DNA from: UBA1847 sp942492205
GTDB lineage: Bacteria > Pseudomonadota > Gammaproteobacteria > Steroidobacterales > Woeseiaceae
Reading direction: 5' to 3'
Length of the DNA stretch: 64,000 bases
NCBI GenBank assembly: GCA_942492205.1
Contig: CALODT010000001.1
Span: forward strand, 62,001-126,000
Of the stretch, positions 1 through 9,124 are shown in pieces. How positions within the stretch are numbered: position 1 is the stretch's first letter; each line of letters opens with the position of its first letter. The translations under genes were made by a program, and so were the position numbers. Under the pieces are notes generated by a model. It saw only the letters and a program-made list of their open reading frames with translations, was not told the DNA's origin and did no database searches.

Positions 1-1133
1 GTGAGATGAAAGGCGCCGCAATGAAGGTCGGGCAGATGCTCAGCCTGCACGAAGGTCTGTTGCCGAAGGAGGTCGCGGCCGTCCTCAGCGTGTTGCAGAA
101 CGATGCACCGAGCGTTTCGTTCGAGGTCATGGAAGGTGCGTTACGCCGCGAGCTTGGCAACTTCGATGAGGTATTCGAGTCAATCGAGGCCGAGGCATTC
201 GCTTCAGCATCAATCGGCCAGGTCCATCGCGGTGTGTTGCGGGATGGCCGCGAGGTTGCCGTCAAGATTCAGTACCCGGAGGCAGACCGGATGGTGACGG
301 CAGACCTGACGAATCTGAAGCTCCTGCTCGGTAACCTCGTCGGCCTGTTCACGGATATCGACTTCGAACCAATCTGGGAAGAGGTAAAGGAGCGCCTGGT
401 CGAAGAGCTCGACTACCTGCAAGAGGCCGAAAATATTCGACGCAAGGCCGCCATGCACGCGGACTTTCCGAAGATCATCGTTCCCGAGGTCATTGCCGAG
501 GCGACTACGCGGCGCGTTCTGACCATGGAATTTATCGAGGCGATCCCGGCGAGCGAGGCCGCCTCGGATCGCTACCCCCAGGAGCTGAAAGACCAGTGGG
601 GCGTGACGTTGTTCGAGTTCACTTTGCGGAGCCTGTTCAAGCACCGCTTTCTGCACGCGGATCCCAACTTCGCCAACTTCGCTTTTCGCGAAGATGGCTC
701 CGTGATCGTCTTCGACTACGGTTGCATGAAGCAGGTGCCTGATAACATCGCGACGGGCTACGCGCGGCTGATGGACGCGCTGATGAAGCGCAAAAAGACG
801 GCGATGCCAACATTGCTGCGCGAGATGGGTGTCTACAAAGAGGGCGGCACCCCTTTATCGCGAAGCGCGACGGATCCGTACGTCGACCTGATGCAGGACA
901 TCGTGCGAGCGTCACCGCCCTATACCTTCGGCGACGACAACACGATCTACAAAGCGCTTTACGACCTCGGCATGAACAACTGGCAGGAGGCCAGCGATAT
1001 CTGTTTTCCTCGCGACATGGTATTCATCGACAGGACGCTCGGTGGCCTGTTCGGCAACCTGGGAAAATTAAAGGCAACCGGCCCGTGGAGAAAACTCTTG
1101 CGCGAGTACACGGCCCCCTTCACAGAAGCGTGA
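1..1133 (+). CDS. ABC1/UbiB (AarF) family kinase-like protein, 5' end outside window
   Basis: The reading frame is open from the window edge, so the true start lies upstream; the Met at base 6 is internal. Visible family signatures, in order: the KxGQ motif of the N-terminal extension (KGAAMKVGQ) near the first visible residues, an Ala-rich loop before QVHRG, the VAVKIQYP strand with the nucleotide-binding Lys, an ExD-type helix (EELDYLQEAENI), the HADPNFANF catalytic segment, and FDYG in place of DFG. These define the atypical ABC1/ADCK/UbiB kinases, which support quinone biosynthesis or lipid homeostasis and often show ATPase rather than protein-kinase activity. Roughly the first 60-100 residues are missing. 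It is not necessarily the ubiquinone-operon UbiB, because none of its usual partners is visible. The family is certain; the substrate is unknown. Confidence 0.88.
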   Translation, partial: EMKGAAMKVGQMLSLHEGLLPKEVAAVLSVLQNDAPSVSFEVMEGALRRELGNFDEVFESIEAEAFASASIGQVHRGVLRDGREVAVKIQYPEADRMVTADLTNLKLLLGNLVGLFTDIDFEPIWEEVKERLVEELDYLQEAENIRRKAAMHADFPKIIVPEVIAEATTRRVLTMEFIEAIPASEAASDRYPQELKDQWGVTLFEFTLRSLFKHRFLHADPNFANFAFREDGSVIVFDYGCMKQVPDNIATGYARLMDALMKRKKTAMPTLLREMGVYKEGGTPLSRSATDPYVDLMQDIVRASPPYTFGDDNTIYKALYDLGMNNWQEASDICFPRDMVFIDRTLGGLFGNLGKLKATGPWRKLLREYTAPFTEA

Positions 1134-1214
1134 CTACTAGCGCGGCGGGACCGTGCGTCGACAGACGCGTCATGATCTCCCACAATCTCGAGGGCCAGGC
1201 AAATAATGTAGCCA

Positions 1215-1469
1215 TCACATGTTTCGGGTCAGAGCAAAGAAATTACGCTGCCTTATCCTGACGTCATAGATCCACGCCAGGATCAACGCGATCGGCAGGC
1301 CAGGAGCGACCAGGGCGACGAGGACTTTTCCCAGCCAACCCGGAAGTTCGAGCAGGCCGATCAGCACGTCGCCGATCTGCAGCAACACCCAGCCGCCGAT
1401 CGCGTAGGCCGCCGCGACCGGAAGTACTTTCCTTCTGATTACTTCGTCGAAAAAACGCTGCAAGAACAA
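1215..1469 (-). CDS. Truncated membrane N-module of the TPR protein family
   Basis: This 84-residue protein has the same N-terminal membrane module as the 757-residue TPR protein at 4163-6436. Both share a basic start (RRKV/RRRV), a Gly-Trp-Val helix (GGWVLLQIGDVL versus AGWVLVQVADVL), a second helix and the ILxWxYDV-type exit. After that the reading frame stops and no TPR repeats follow, so it is either a relic of a duplicated TPR gene or a stand-alone membrane peptide. A strong GGAGGGGG sits 5 nt upstream of a TTG codon at 1469 and decides the start. Transcription converges on the ABC1 gene. Homology to its neighbour is clear; whether it is functional is open. Confidence 0.6.
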   Translation of the reverse strand: MFLQRFFDEVIRRKVLPVAAAYAIGGWVLLQIGDVLIGLLELPGWLGKVLVALVAPGLPIALILAWIYDVRIRQRNFFALTRNM

Positions 1470-1878
1470 ATCCCCCTCCGATACATGGTAAGGGAAAAGG
1501 CGCTGCCGGCCTCAGAAATGCTGCGGGGATTCTGCGGCGAAAAGTGCTCTCAACCGACACCAGTTTCGATTCGATTGCCCGCTGCGCGGTTTCTTGCCAA
1601 TGCGGGCAACCGAAGTTCGCGAAACACGGGTTATTCCAGAGAATCGCACATTCAGCGTTCCTGGAATTCGCGTGCCGGCAGCTCAATCGAGCCGCGACAA
1701 ACTGCTACAGGCAGTCTGGTCGCTAGAAGCGCCCGAAGAGGTGACGAGCAAAGCAAGGAATCCACAGCTAACAGCCGACGAAAATGACGGCCCCCGGAGG
1801 GACCGCCACAGTCGTCAGTGTTGGACTCGAGAAAGTCCGGCCGAACGCTTGGCGCAGGTTATGCGCCGCTGCCGTTCC
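1470..1878. other. Intergenic, no gene recognised
   Basis: This is about 0.4 kb between the truncated TPR-module gene and the end of the DUF4382 lipoprotein gene. Open frames exist on both strands, but none has a convincing ribosome site or recognisable protein. It may hold the deleted remainder of the truncated TPR gene's promoter region. I see no repeat or hairpin of note. Confidence 0.4.
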
Positions 1879-2892
1879 TTACTCAGGCGTCGGCAGGTCA
1901 TCGAGGTCGAAGTTGACTTCGCTGACGGCACCGATGGCGATGCTTGCCTCTTTGCCTGCCTCAGGTATGAAAGTCTCGCCGTCGCAGGTGAATGCCGCTT
2001 CATAATCGCCGGCCAGCAGGAAGCCGATCGAGTAGCGATAAGGCATCGAGCCGTCGTCCTGCTCCTGCTTCTCGACGAGGCCGGTTGCGACCGGATCATT
2101 CGGGTCCGGGTCGAACGGCGCGTCCGGATCTTCCGGTGGGTAGTCGATCGGGTTCGGTGCGATGCCGTCATCGAAGACATACACTTTGGGTGCGAACTCG
2201 GCGTCGCAGGTGTCGGCCAGTACGAGATCATCCGCGACCTGTCCCACCAGCGTGCCGACTTCGTTGTTCGCGACGAGCTTGACGACGGGCTTCATGATGG
2301 CATCGGGTGCCAGTCCCGGTGGTGCGATGAAGGACTTGCCGAGATCCCACTCGGCCGTGTAATCCCCCGAGGCATTGACGGGAATGGTAATGTCCTTGAT
2401 GAGCTTGAGGCCGGACTGGTCGCCACTCGGAATGAACAGGCTGTAGTGCATGCCGCCCTCGGTGATGAGATACGAGCCGTCGTCGGCCAGGCAGGCCGGG
2501 TCTGTAGGGTCGGCATCGGCCAAGCCTGCATTATTGCCCTTGCTGGCGTCGACCATCAGCCGAATCCACTGGTAATTCCCCGCGGGCACCTGTGCGCTCG
2601 TGATGGGCTGTGAATTTGCTCCCTGCTGGGCCAGCAGGTTGACGATCTGCGATTCGTTCTCGCCGAAGACGATGTCGATCGGCGCATCTTCATCGGCCTT
2701 CTTTAGCTGGATGCCGTCGAACTTGATGCAGACCTTCGCCGCAACGATGCCGCCGTCGCTGACACTAAGATTGAATACGCCCATGCCATTCCCGGGCGTA
2801 TCGGAGCCGGAGCCGGAGCCACCGCAACCGGCGAGCGTAATCGCCACAGCGGCCATGAGCCCGAAACGGGTTCTCGTCGTAATACTGTTCAT
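1879..2892 (-). CDS. DUF4382-like lipoprotein
   Basis: A 337-residue exported lipoprotein. The signal peptide ends in a lipobox (TLAGC, Cys23) followed by a Gly/Ser-rich linker, so it is probably anchored in the outer membrane. The mature N-terminal part resembles DUF4382 (a start like FNLSVSDGG, then VCIKFDGIQLKK), a beta-sandwich domain common in bacterial surface lipoproteins of unknown role. The second half has acidic, Pro-rich stretches (for example DYPPEDPDAPFDPDPNDP) and three Cys residues. The ATG at 2892 was chosen because AAAGGGA lies just upstream and the signal peptide begins there; the longer frame adds unlikely residues. Function is unknown. Confidence 0.75.
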   Translation of the reverse strand: MNSITTRTRFGLMAAVAITLAGCGGSGSGSDTPGNGMGVFNLSVSDGGIVAAKVCIKFDGIQLKKADEDAPIDIVFGENESQIVNLLAQQGANSQPITSAQVPAGNYQWIRLMVDASKGNNAGLADADPTDPACLADDGSYLITEGGMHYSLFIPSGDQSGLKLIKDITIPVNASGDYTAEWDLGKSFIAPPGLAPDAIMKPVVKLVANNEVGTLVGQVADDLVLADTCDAEFAPKVYVFDDGIAPNPIDYPPEDPDAPFDPDPNDPVATGLVEKQEQDDGSMPYRYSIGFLLAGDYEAAFTCDGETFIPEAGKEASIAIGAVSEVNFDLDDLPTPE

Positions 2893-3318
2893 TGGTTCAT
2901 TCCCTTTAACATAATCAGAACGTATCAAACCTGCGTATATACAGATTACAGTCATCGAACCGGGGTTTTCAAAGCAAGCTGGTTCGACCCACGCAGATTC
3001 TTCAGTGCTGCTTAGTATTCTTGCGGTCTGGCCGAACCGATACTGGCGTAAAAGTCTTGACGAAAACGCTGCAACAGCGTTTCTTTCTCCCTGGCGTCAC
3101 CTTTTTCGCGGAGCAACGGTACGGCAAGCACCACCGCAGCCAACACGTACATTTAAGCAGGGCATAGGACCGTGCCGGGAATTTCGCCTCGACGCGGCGG
3201 TCGGCGACAATCACCATGAGCATGTATACGGGACCGCGTGCCTGCAGGCGGATGGCAGCTGGTTGCTGCAATAGTCAATCATCAGGTCGGGCGGCGGTCA
3301 GGCTGGCGATGCTGCCGT
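2893..3318. other. Intergenic, no gene recognised
   Basis: This stretch contains the upstream region of the DUF4382 lipoprotein gene and the downstream side of the next minus-strand gene. Two 89-codon frames on opposite strands overlap each other here; neither has a plausible ribosome site or family resemblance, so I do not call them. Confidence 0.4.
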
Positions 3319-3678
3319 CTACCCGGTGACGCGGAACGGACCGAACTCCCGCGTGACGTTGTCCTGCCGGCCGGTAACAGGGTCGGCCGTGTCGAAATTC
3401 ACTTCGGGAAAAATCTCGGAGCGGAACACCTCGTTATCATTCTCGGTGATGAGGAAATAGATATCGGGTGTGCGCTCGCCGATGGAGTCGATGGAGAGGA
3501 TGTCGGCCGCAGAAAACAGGAACTCTGCCGTGCCGTCCTTATTCAGCGACGTTGAGCCCAGCTTGTCGTCAAGCAGGCGGTCTTTGTCCAGCAGCGTTAC
3601 CTTGTACTCAGAGCCGAAAAACGGCCGTCCTTCGGCATCTTCAAACCTGGCGATAACTTTGAAAAGGTCAGCTGGCAT
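3319..3678 (-). CDS. Small hypothetical protein, beta-rich
   Basis: About 119 residues, acidic, with no signal peptide or membrane segment. The pattern (FKVIARFEDAEGRPFFGSEYKVTLLDKD, then a DGTAEFLFS strand) looks like a small beta-sandwich of the transthyretin or carboxypeptidase-regulatory type, in which a polypeptide chain is described as having strand-loop-strand 'modifier' motifs. The ATG at 3678 has a GGAG about 12 nt upstream; a TTG at 3708 would add ten residues but has no ribosome site. I do not recognise the family and assign no function. Confidence 0.5.
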   Translation of the reverse strand: MPADLFKVIARFEDAEGRPFFGSEYKVTLLDKDRLLDDKLGSTSLNKDGTAEFLFSAADILSIDSIGERTPDIYFLITENDNEVFRSEIFPEVNFDTADPVTGRQDNVTREFGPFRVTG

Positions 3679-4162
3679 GATTCTTAGAGACTCCAGTGGC
3701 TCGCTCAAATAATAAACTGCTTGTCAGACGTGCTAGCTTACATCACACGTGACAGGTGCCGAAAGTCCTTGCCGCCAACCGGAAGGCCCGCGTGTTGACC
3801 AGACCTCGATGGTCCAATGGCGAGCAGAAATATGGCGCCTCTGTCCGAGACGCTTTCTCCGGTGCGCAAATCAACAATATCGACCATCCCTGACGACAAC
3901 TTCCGGCCGCTGTTCCGTCTGCTTGAGCCACGGCATGCGGCTGCAGTCGTCATGCCTTATCTGTTGTCGTAAGAACGCCAGGCACGTCCTGGGTGTTCAG
4001 CGAACGACACCCCGTGTGTCGGTGCTGCCCTGAGAGCGCGTCCTCGAGCTAACCCGGTCAGGGTCGCCTCGAACACGAACGCTGCCGCAATCAGCTTCAC
4101 TTCGCCCTATCCGTAGCCACATTGCGTTAGAATTTCGCTTCGTACCGGCCGGTCTAATAAAG
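3679..4162. other. Intergenic, no gene recognised
   Basis: This divergent region lies between the small minus-strand gene and the TPR membrane protein gene. Short open frames on both strands overlap one another and lack ribosome sites. Promoters for both neighbours should lie here, but I cannot point to a clear -35/-10 pair. Confidence 0.35.
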
Positions 4163-6436
4163 ATGAGCAATAGCCCTGAAGAAAACAGATCGCTGCTGTC
4201 GGAGATGAAGCGCCGCAGGGTTTTTCGCACGACTGTTGGATACGTCGTGGCGGGCTGGGTGCTGGTCCAGGTTGCCGATGTTCTGTTGCCCGCATTCGGC
4301 GGACCTTCCTGGGGCGTGCGTGCAATCACTACGGCGCTCGTCGTTGGCTTTCCCATGATGCTGATACTTTCATGGCTGTTCGATGTTGGCGGTGATGGAA
4401 TCGTGCGCACATCGGATGCTGGCGGAACGCCTCAGCTGCGCGCAGCGCGTTGGTTCCGTTTTGTCATTGTCGTACCCACTGTTCTCGCGACGATCGCCGC
4501 GGTCTGGTACCTGTGGGCGACAGACTACATTGTCGATGAAGGTGTCAACTGGGCGAGCGAGCGGAAAACCAATCCCGTTATCGCCGTCTTGCCGGCGAAG
4601 AACCTGACCGGAGACGCTGATCTCGACTGGCTGGGTGAGGGCTTTGCGAACCTGCTGCGTAACCAGCTCGCAAGCTCCAAACATACCATCATGGTTTCCG
4701 ATTCCGGGCTTGAACCGATCTTGCGCGGCGTCACGGAAACGGCCGGGATCGCCCGGGCAGCGGGCGACGCGAATATCGACTATCTCGTCACCGGTGAGAT
4801 CATTCGTTCGCCAACAGGACTCATCCTGACTCAGCGCGTAACGGACCTGGACTCGAGGGTCGACCTCGTCGCGCAGTCGTTTCCCGAGTTGACGCCGGAG
4901 ACGCTGATGGGATCGGCCGATCGACTCATGCGCATCATCATGCAAGGACTTAAGTTGCCGTACGTACAGCAGCAGGAGTCGCTTGCGGCGGATTTCGCCG
5001 TGGACAATATCGCCGCCTACGAAGCGTTCAACGCGGGCCTGATCTTCTATAACGAGTTCGAGTTTGAGGACGCGGTGCAGTCACTCGAGACAGCCCTGCA
5101 ACTCGCGCCGGATTTCCACATTGCCCGGTATCGTCTTTCTCATATCCTCATGTCGATGGGCCAGGAGAAGCGCGCTCGGGAGATGATCGGCAGTATCCCC
5201 GAGGATGCAAAGCTTGGCCGCCGCGAAGAACTCTATATCAATGCAGCGAGAGCGTTTATCCCGCGAGATCTGGATACGGCAATTGAGCGCTACAAGGAAT
5301 TATTGTCGGAGTTTCCGTACGAGACGGATGCGCGCGTTTTTCTTTCCGAAGCGTATTACAACAGCTACAAGGATGCAGACGCGATCGAACAGTTACAGCT
5401 CATCGTTGCGCAGGAACCGGAGAACGAGCATGCGTGGTCGACGCTCGGTTACTACCAGTTGCAGATCGGTGATCTCGACTCGGCGCGCGCGGCGATCGAT
5501 CGTTACGCAGAGTTGAATGCGGACAAGGCGCACCCGTGGATTCTCAAAGGCAATCTCGCGACTCGCGAGCGGAATTTCGACGCGGCCATCGCGCATTACG
5601 ACAAGGCGCTCTCGCTTGAGTCCTCGGCCTCGCTTGCGGCACTCGGCGCTGCGCGGGCGCGCGTTGCAACCGGGGATCGCGATGGCGCCAAGGCGCTGCT
5701 CTGGCAGGTTGTGCGCGACGAAGAAGCAATAGCCGCTGATCGTACGGACGCGGCGCTGGATCTCGCGTTCGTGCTGCGCTCCGAGTTCCGCTTCGAAGGG
5801 TCCATCATTCCCCTGCGTGAACTTCGAGACGTGTTCCGTGCCGAGCAGATTCTGGAATCCAAGGCGCTGATCACCGAAGCGCTGTCGCTGCTCGAGATTG
5901 GTGAGAAAGAGAACGCCGCTCTGCTTATCGAGGAGGCGATAGAGAAGTCGCCGGGACAGCCGGTTCGCTACCTGTTCGCCAAGGGAATCTTCCAGCTGCG
6001 GACCGGCCAGGTTGAGCGCGTCGCGGGCACAGCCAACGAAATCCTGCAGTACGCGCTGCCCGAGGAAGACGCCAACGAGCGAGCCGAAAAGGCCGCCGAC
6101 TACCTGAACGGATTGGTTCTGCTCGCCGCGGGTCAAGCAGAGCAGGCCGCGGAGCTGATCCGTCGCGCCGTCGAGGCGCCGGGCTTCAATTACGCGGTTT
6201 ACGAACTCGGTCTCGCAAGAGCCTTGCTGCAGATGGGGCTTGTTGAGCAGGCGCTGGAGTATGTTGAAAAAGCCGCCGAACTTCGCTTCGAGGGCAATGC
6301 CGTGCGTACCGAATTCGAACACGAGCGCCGGCTCGCGCTTGAACTTCACATCGAGATTCTCGCGGCCGACGACCGGATCGATGAAGCCGACAAGCGGCGC
6401 CTCGAATACGAAAACGCCTGGGGCAGCGCCAACTAG
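4163..6436 (+). CDS. TPR protein with N-terminal membrane module and FlgO-like domain
   Basis: 757 residues. After a short basic leader come hydrophobic helices at about 20-42, 52-72 and 97-117. A domain at about 140-260 starts with the VLPAKNLTGDADLDWLGEG pattern, typical of the adenylate-cyclase-associated/FlgO-like regions that precede TPR arrays in gammaproteobacterial proteins. From about 280 to the end there are at least ten degenerate tetratricopeptide repeats (for example LGYYQLQIGDLDSARAAIDRY). The architecture suggests an inner-membrane scaffold or sensor with a periplasmic TPR arm; no enzyme motif is seen. A truncated copy of its membrane module lies at 1215-1469 on the other strand. 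The start is ATG 4163 with only a weak upstream AAAG. Family membership is clear, role unknown. Confidence 0.8.
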   Translation: MSNSPEENRSLLSEMKRRRVFRTTVGYVVAGWVLVQVADVLLPAFGGPSWGVRAITTALVVGFPMMLILSWLFDVGGDGIVRTSDAGGTPQLRAARWFRFVIVVPTVLATIAAVWYLWATDYIVDEGVNWASERKTNPVIAVLPAKNLTGDADLDWLGEGFANLLRNQLASSKHTIMVSDSGLEPILRGVTETAGIARAAGDANIDYLVTGEIIRSPTGLILTQRVTDLDSRVDLVAQSFPELTPETLMGSADRLMRIIMQGLKLPYVQQQESLAADFAVDNIAAYEAFNAGLIFYNEFEFEDAVQSLETALQLAPDFHIARYRLSHILMSMGQEKRAREMIGSIPEDAKLGRREELYINAARAFIPRDLDTAIERYKELLSEFPYETDARVFLSEAYYNSYKDADAIEQLQLIVAQEPENEHAWSTLGYYQLQIGDLDSARAAIDRYAELNADKAHPWILKGNLATRERNFDAAIAHYDKALSLESSASLAALGAARARVATGDRDGAKALLWQVVRDEEAIAADRTDAALDLAFVLRSEFRFEGSIIPLRELRDVFRAEQILESKALITEALSLLEIGEKENAALLIEEAIEKSPGQPVRYLFAKGIFQLRTGQVERVAGTANEILQYALPEEDANERAEKAADYLNGLVLLAAGQAEQAAELIRRAVEAPGFNYAVYELGLARALLQMGLVEQALEYVEKAAELRFEGNAVRTEFEHERRLALELHIEILAADDRIDEADKRRLEYENAWGSAN

Positions 6437-6463
6437 GCGCCGCCCCGGTATCGCTTTGTTGCT

Positions 6464-7738
6464 CTACTGCGGTACGCGCTTGACCGAGCGCGAGCTGCCG
6501 TCGCCGTCCTGGCAGAAGTAGCCGATGTTGTTGCCGTCGAGGTCGATACCCGCAATGACGCGGAACGACGGACATTCGAGCGTCCCGCCGAAATCCTCGA
6601 ACTTTTCCTGCTGGATCACGTTTATGGTTCGCCTGGCCTGGTTGGATAGCGGCGTGTAACCCATAAGCACAAGATCTCTGATCGTGAACCGGCCGTTCTG
6701 GTCGAGATCGTCGATGTACGCAGGCGCAGGGCCGTCCACGAGCACTGCGCGAACCTTGACCGGCGTGCTGTCGGGCAATGTTGCCAGCAACTCCTCTATT
6801 TCGGCCGCCGTGTAGTCGCTCGTGGGTTGCGTTACCCAGCTGAACGTCTCCACCGGCCCGCTATCGATGCGCCGCAGGAACGTCGACCCGATAAAGGGAG
6901 ACGTCGGCGCGGTGCGGGCATCGAAGGCGACAAGCGGCTCGAGCATGCCGCGTTCGACCTGCATGTGTGCAACGACGTGACTTCGCCCGAACCGGTCCCG
7001 CAGCTCCCGTGTCACCGTTGACGTGAAACCCGCCAGGTTCCTGATGCGGCGAACGCCAGGGCTGATCTCGACGGTGTCGAAATTCTGGTCGAACACGCGC
7101 GCCGCGCCGACATCAGCCATGACGACGAGTCCGGGCAGGTCTTCGTCCTGGCCGTAACCATAGCAATCACCGATCGCCTGTCCGCCCGTCAAGGGGCCCA
7201 TACTGCGTGCAATCGGGGCCGAGCCGTCCGGAAAGGCCTGATCGGGCGCGAGCAGGTAGGCCTTGTTGCTGTCCTGTGGCGCTGTCGTGGAAGGATCGTC
7301 CTGTAAAGGTGGCTGCTCGGTCATGAAATCGCATTGGTCGTTGTCCGTGACCCCGGACCGGTCGTTCGGGTCCGACCGGAACGCGAAGTACACCTCGTCA
7401 GCCAGGCTATCCGCGCAGGCGCCGTCGAATGCACCCGGGTAGGTCGGGTGTCCAAGATCGAATTCCAGGCAATCGTCCGGGTCCGATATTACGAGCGCCT
7501 CGTGCCTGTCCCCGTTGCCGGTCAATTCAACGAATCCCAGGGCGTTGTCGACGGTCAGTCTGAACTCGAGGTTCCAGTCGCGGCCCTCAACGAAGCCACC
7601 CGCGCTATTGTGTTTGACCGGTTCACGGATGCTGAGCTTGACCGGTGGCGTGGGACCGGCAGCCAGTGCGGCAACACTCGCGAGCGCAAGTGTGCCGGCG
7701 CACGCGGCAGCCAGGATCTTGCAAGCTGTCTTCTTCAT
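6464..7738 (-). CDS. Exported protein of unknown function with a dockerin-like loop
   Basis: 424 residues with a classical signal peptide (MKKTACK, a hydrophobic stretch, then ALAAG). The mature protein has several Asp-rich segments and, near residue 350, DLDQNGRFTIRDL followed near the C-terminus by DLDGNNIGYFCQDGD. The first matches the calcium-binding loop of EF-hand/dockerin type I repeats (DxDxNGxxxxxD), but no second full dockerin repeat is visible. Start at ATG 7738, behind AAAGGGGAA. It converges on the TPR gene with a 27-nt gap. It is probably a secreted, Ca2+-binding protein; I do not recognise a family and do not assign an activity. Confidence 0.6.
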   Translation of the reverse strand: MKKTACKILAAACAGTLALASVAALAAGPTPPVKLSIREPVKHNSAGGFVEGRDWNLEFRLTVDNALGFVELTGNGDRHEALVISDPDDCLEFDLGHPTYPGAFDGACADSLADEVYFAFRSDPNDRSGVTDNDQCDFMTEQPPLQDDPSTTAPQDSNKAYLLAPDQAFPDGSAPIARSMGPLTGGQAIGDCYGYGQDEDLPGLVVMADVGAARVFDQNFDTVEISPGVRRIRNLAGFTSTVTRELRDRFGRSHVVAHMQVERGMLEPLVAFDARTAPTSPFIGSTFLRRIDSGPVETFSWVTQPTSDYTAAEIEELLATLPDSTPVKVRAVLVDGPAPAYIDDLDQNGRFTIRDLVLMGYTPLSNQARRTINVIQQEKFEDFGGTLECPSFRVIAGIDLDGNNIGYFCQDGDGSSRSVKRVPQ

Positions 7739-8086
7739 AAAATTCCCCTTTCTCATTCTCTCCGTCCGTTCCCAGAATTGTTGTTGCTTGTAGTGGAAAT
7801 ACAGATCACGGAGCAATTTGTTGGTGAAGAACCGATAATCTTATCGCAGCGGGGCTGCGAGTCGCCAGACGGGGCGCTTCTACCTCGGTTTGCGGCGTTG
7901 GGTGCAAGGGCTGACGCAACTGGCGCGTCAATATGTTAAATCAGGAATGTCCCAATTTGCCGTACAACGCTTCTCCGACAAACAGGATTACAACAAACCG
8001 CCAACAATAAGAATCTCGTGGCCTGCACAGATGCCGTTCTGCGCTAACATGGTTCCCACCAGGAACCAGGCGAACAACAGAAGCGA
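7739..8086. other. Divergent intergenic region with a repeat half-site
   Basis: This is the upstream region of both the exported minus-strand protein and the plus-strand exchanger. The only recognisable structure is a single half of the GGAATGTCCC repeat at 7924-7954, listed separately. No gene is supported. Confidence 0.4.
7924..7954. repeat. Half copy of the GGAATGTCCC palindromic repeat
   Basis: Contains TTAAATCAGGAATGTCCCA preceded by gcgtcaatatg. The same arrangement (a GCG-centred stretch, then the right arm) occurs in the fuller copy at 23406-23454. The left arm is missing, so this is a decayed or solo half-site. Confidence 0.7.
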
Positions 8087-9037
8087 ATGCTCGATTTCCT
8101 GTTACTTGTCTGCGGCCTCGCCGGGCTCTGGCTCGGATCCGAGGTGCTGATCAAGGGCGCGATGTCGCTCGCCGACCGCTATCGTCTCACGGACGCGTTT
8201 TTCGGCATGATCGTACTTGCGATAGGCACCGATTTGCCGGAGCTGTTCGTCGCCTTCGATGCGTCTTTCCGAAGTCTCGCCGGCGAAAACCTGTCCGGCA
8301 TTGTCATCGGCAGCGCCATCGGTAGCACGATTGCGCAGTTTGCGCTGGTATTCGGTGTCGCAGGTTTCATCGGCTATGCGCCGATGAAACGCATGTTCCT
8401 GCCGCGGAATACGATCTTCCTCGTTGGCAGCATTGTTGCCTTGTTCCTGGTCTCGCTGGACGGTCGTATATCGCGGCTCGAGGGTGGCCTGCTGATCCTG
8501 TATTACGCTGCATACCTCGCGGTATTGGTTTTCAGGCGCGTTGAGGTGGACGATGTCGATGAGGAGGTTGCCCACATGCCCGCATGGAAGGCGTGGCTGA
8601 TACTGGCGTTTGGGCTCGTGCTTCTGCTGCTTGCTGCCGAGCTGACCGTGGTTTACGCGGCCGAGTTCGCAAAGGCAGTCGGTCTTAGCAATATTGCGGT
8701 GTCCGCTATCGTCATCGGCCTGGGCAGCAGCTTGCCAGAGCTGGCGGTTTCGTTCGTCGCGCTGCTGCGCAAACGCGGTGGCCTGTCTGTCGGCAACCTG
8801 ATTGGTAGCAACGTGCTGGATACATTGCTGGTGCCGGGCAGCGCCGCTGTTATCTCACCAGTCATCGTACCGGCCGCCATTCTGTTCGTAGATCTGCCGG
8901 CGTTAATGGTCGTGACGTTGTTGGTCCTGTTGTTCCTGTACGTTTCACGGCGGGGCGTGCGCGGGCGCGAGGCCGTGATCCTGTTGCTGGTTTATTTTAC
9001 CTATGTCGCCGTTCGCCTGGGCGGTCCGGGATCATAG
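8087..9037 (+). CDS. CaCA-family Na+/Ca2+ (or cation/H+) exchanger-like protein
   Basis: 316 residues, about ten hydrophobic segments, built as two inverted halves. The first alpha-repeat reads IVLAIGTDLPELFVAF near residue 48, the second IVIGLGSSLPELAVSF near 210. These are the G(T/S)xxPE signatures of the CaCA superfamily, in which the two Glu residues bind the cation in the membrane centre. The family (YrbG-like) exports Ca2+ or other cations against Na+ or H+. A soluble-looking acidic loop (VEVDDVDEEVAHMP) joins the halves. The first repeat has Asp in place of the usual Ser/Thr after GT. It appears monocistronic; the ATG at 8087 has a weak AGAAG ribosome site. Confidence 0.85.
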   Translation: MLDFLLLVCGLAGLWLGSEVLIKGAMSLADRYRLTDAFFGMIVLAIGTDLPELFVAFDASFRSLAGENLSGIVIGSAIGSTIAQFALVFGVAGFIGYAPMKRMFLPRNTIFLVGSIVALFLVSLDGRISRLEGGLLILYYAAYLAVLVFRRVEVDDVDEEVAHMPAWKAWLILAFGLVLLLLAAELTVVYAAEFAKAVGLSNIAVSAIVIGLGSSLPELAVSFVALLRKRGGLSVGNLIGSNVLDTLLVPGSAAVISPVIVPAAILFVDLPALMVVTLLVLLFLYVSRRGVRGREAVILLLVYFTYVAVRLGGPGS

Positions 9038-9124
9038 GCCTGGGAAACCCGCACTCAAACCGCAAAAAGACTGGCTCGATCCGGCGTTTGGTTAGTATCA
9101 ACCCTGTGCCCACGTTGGTGCTCG

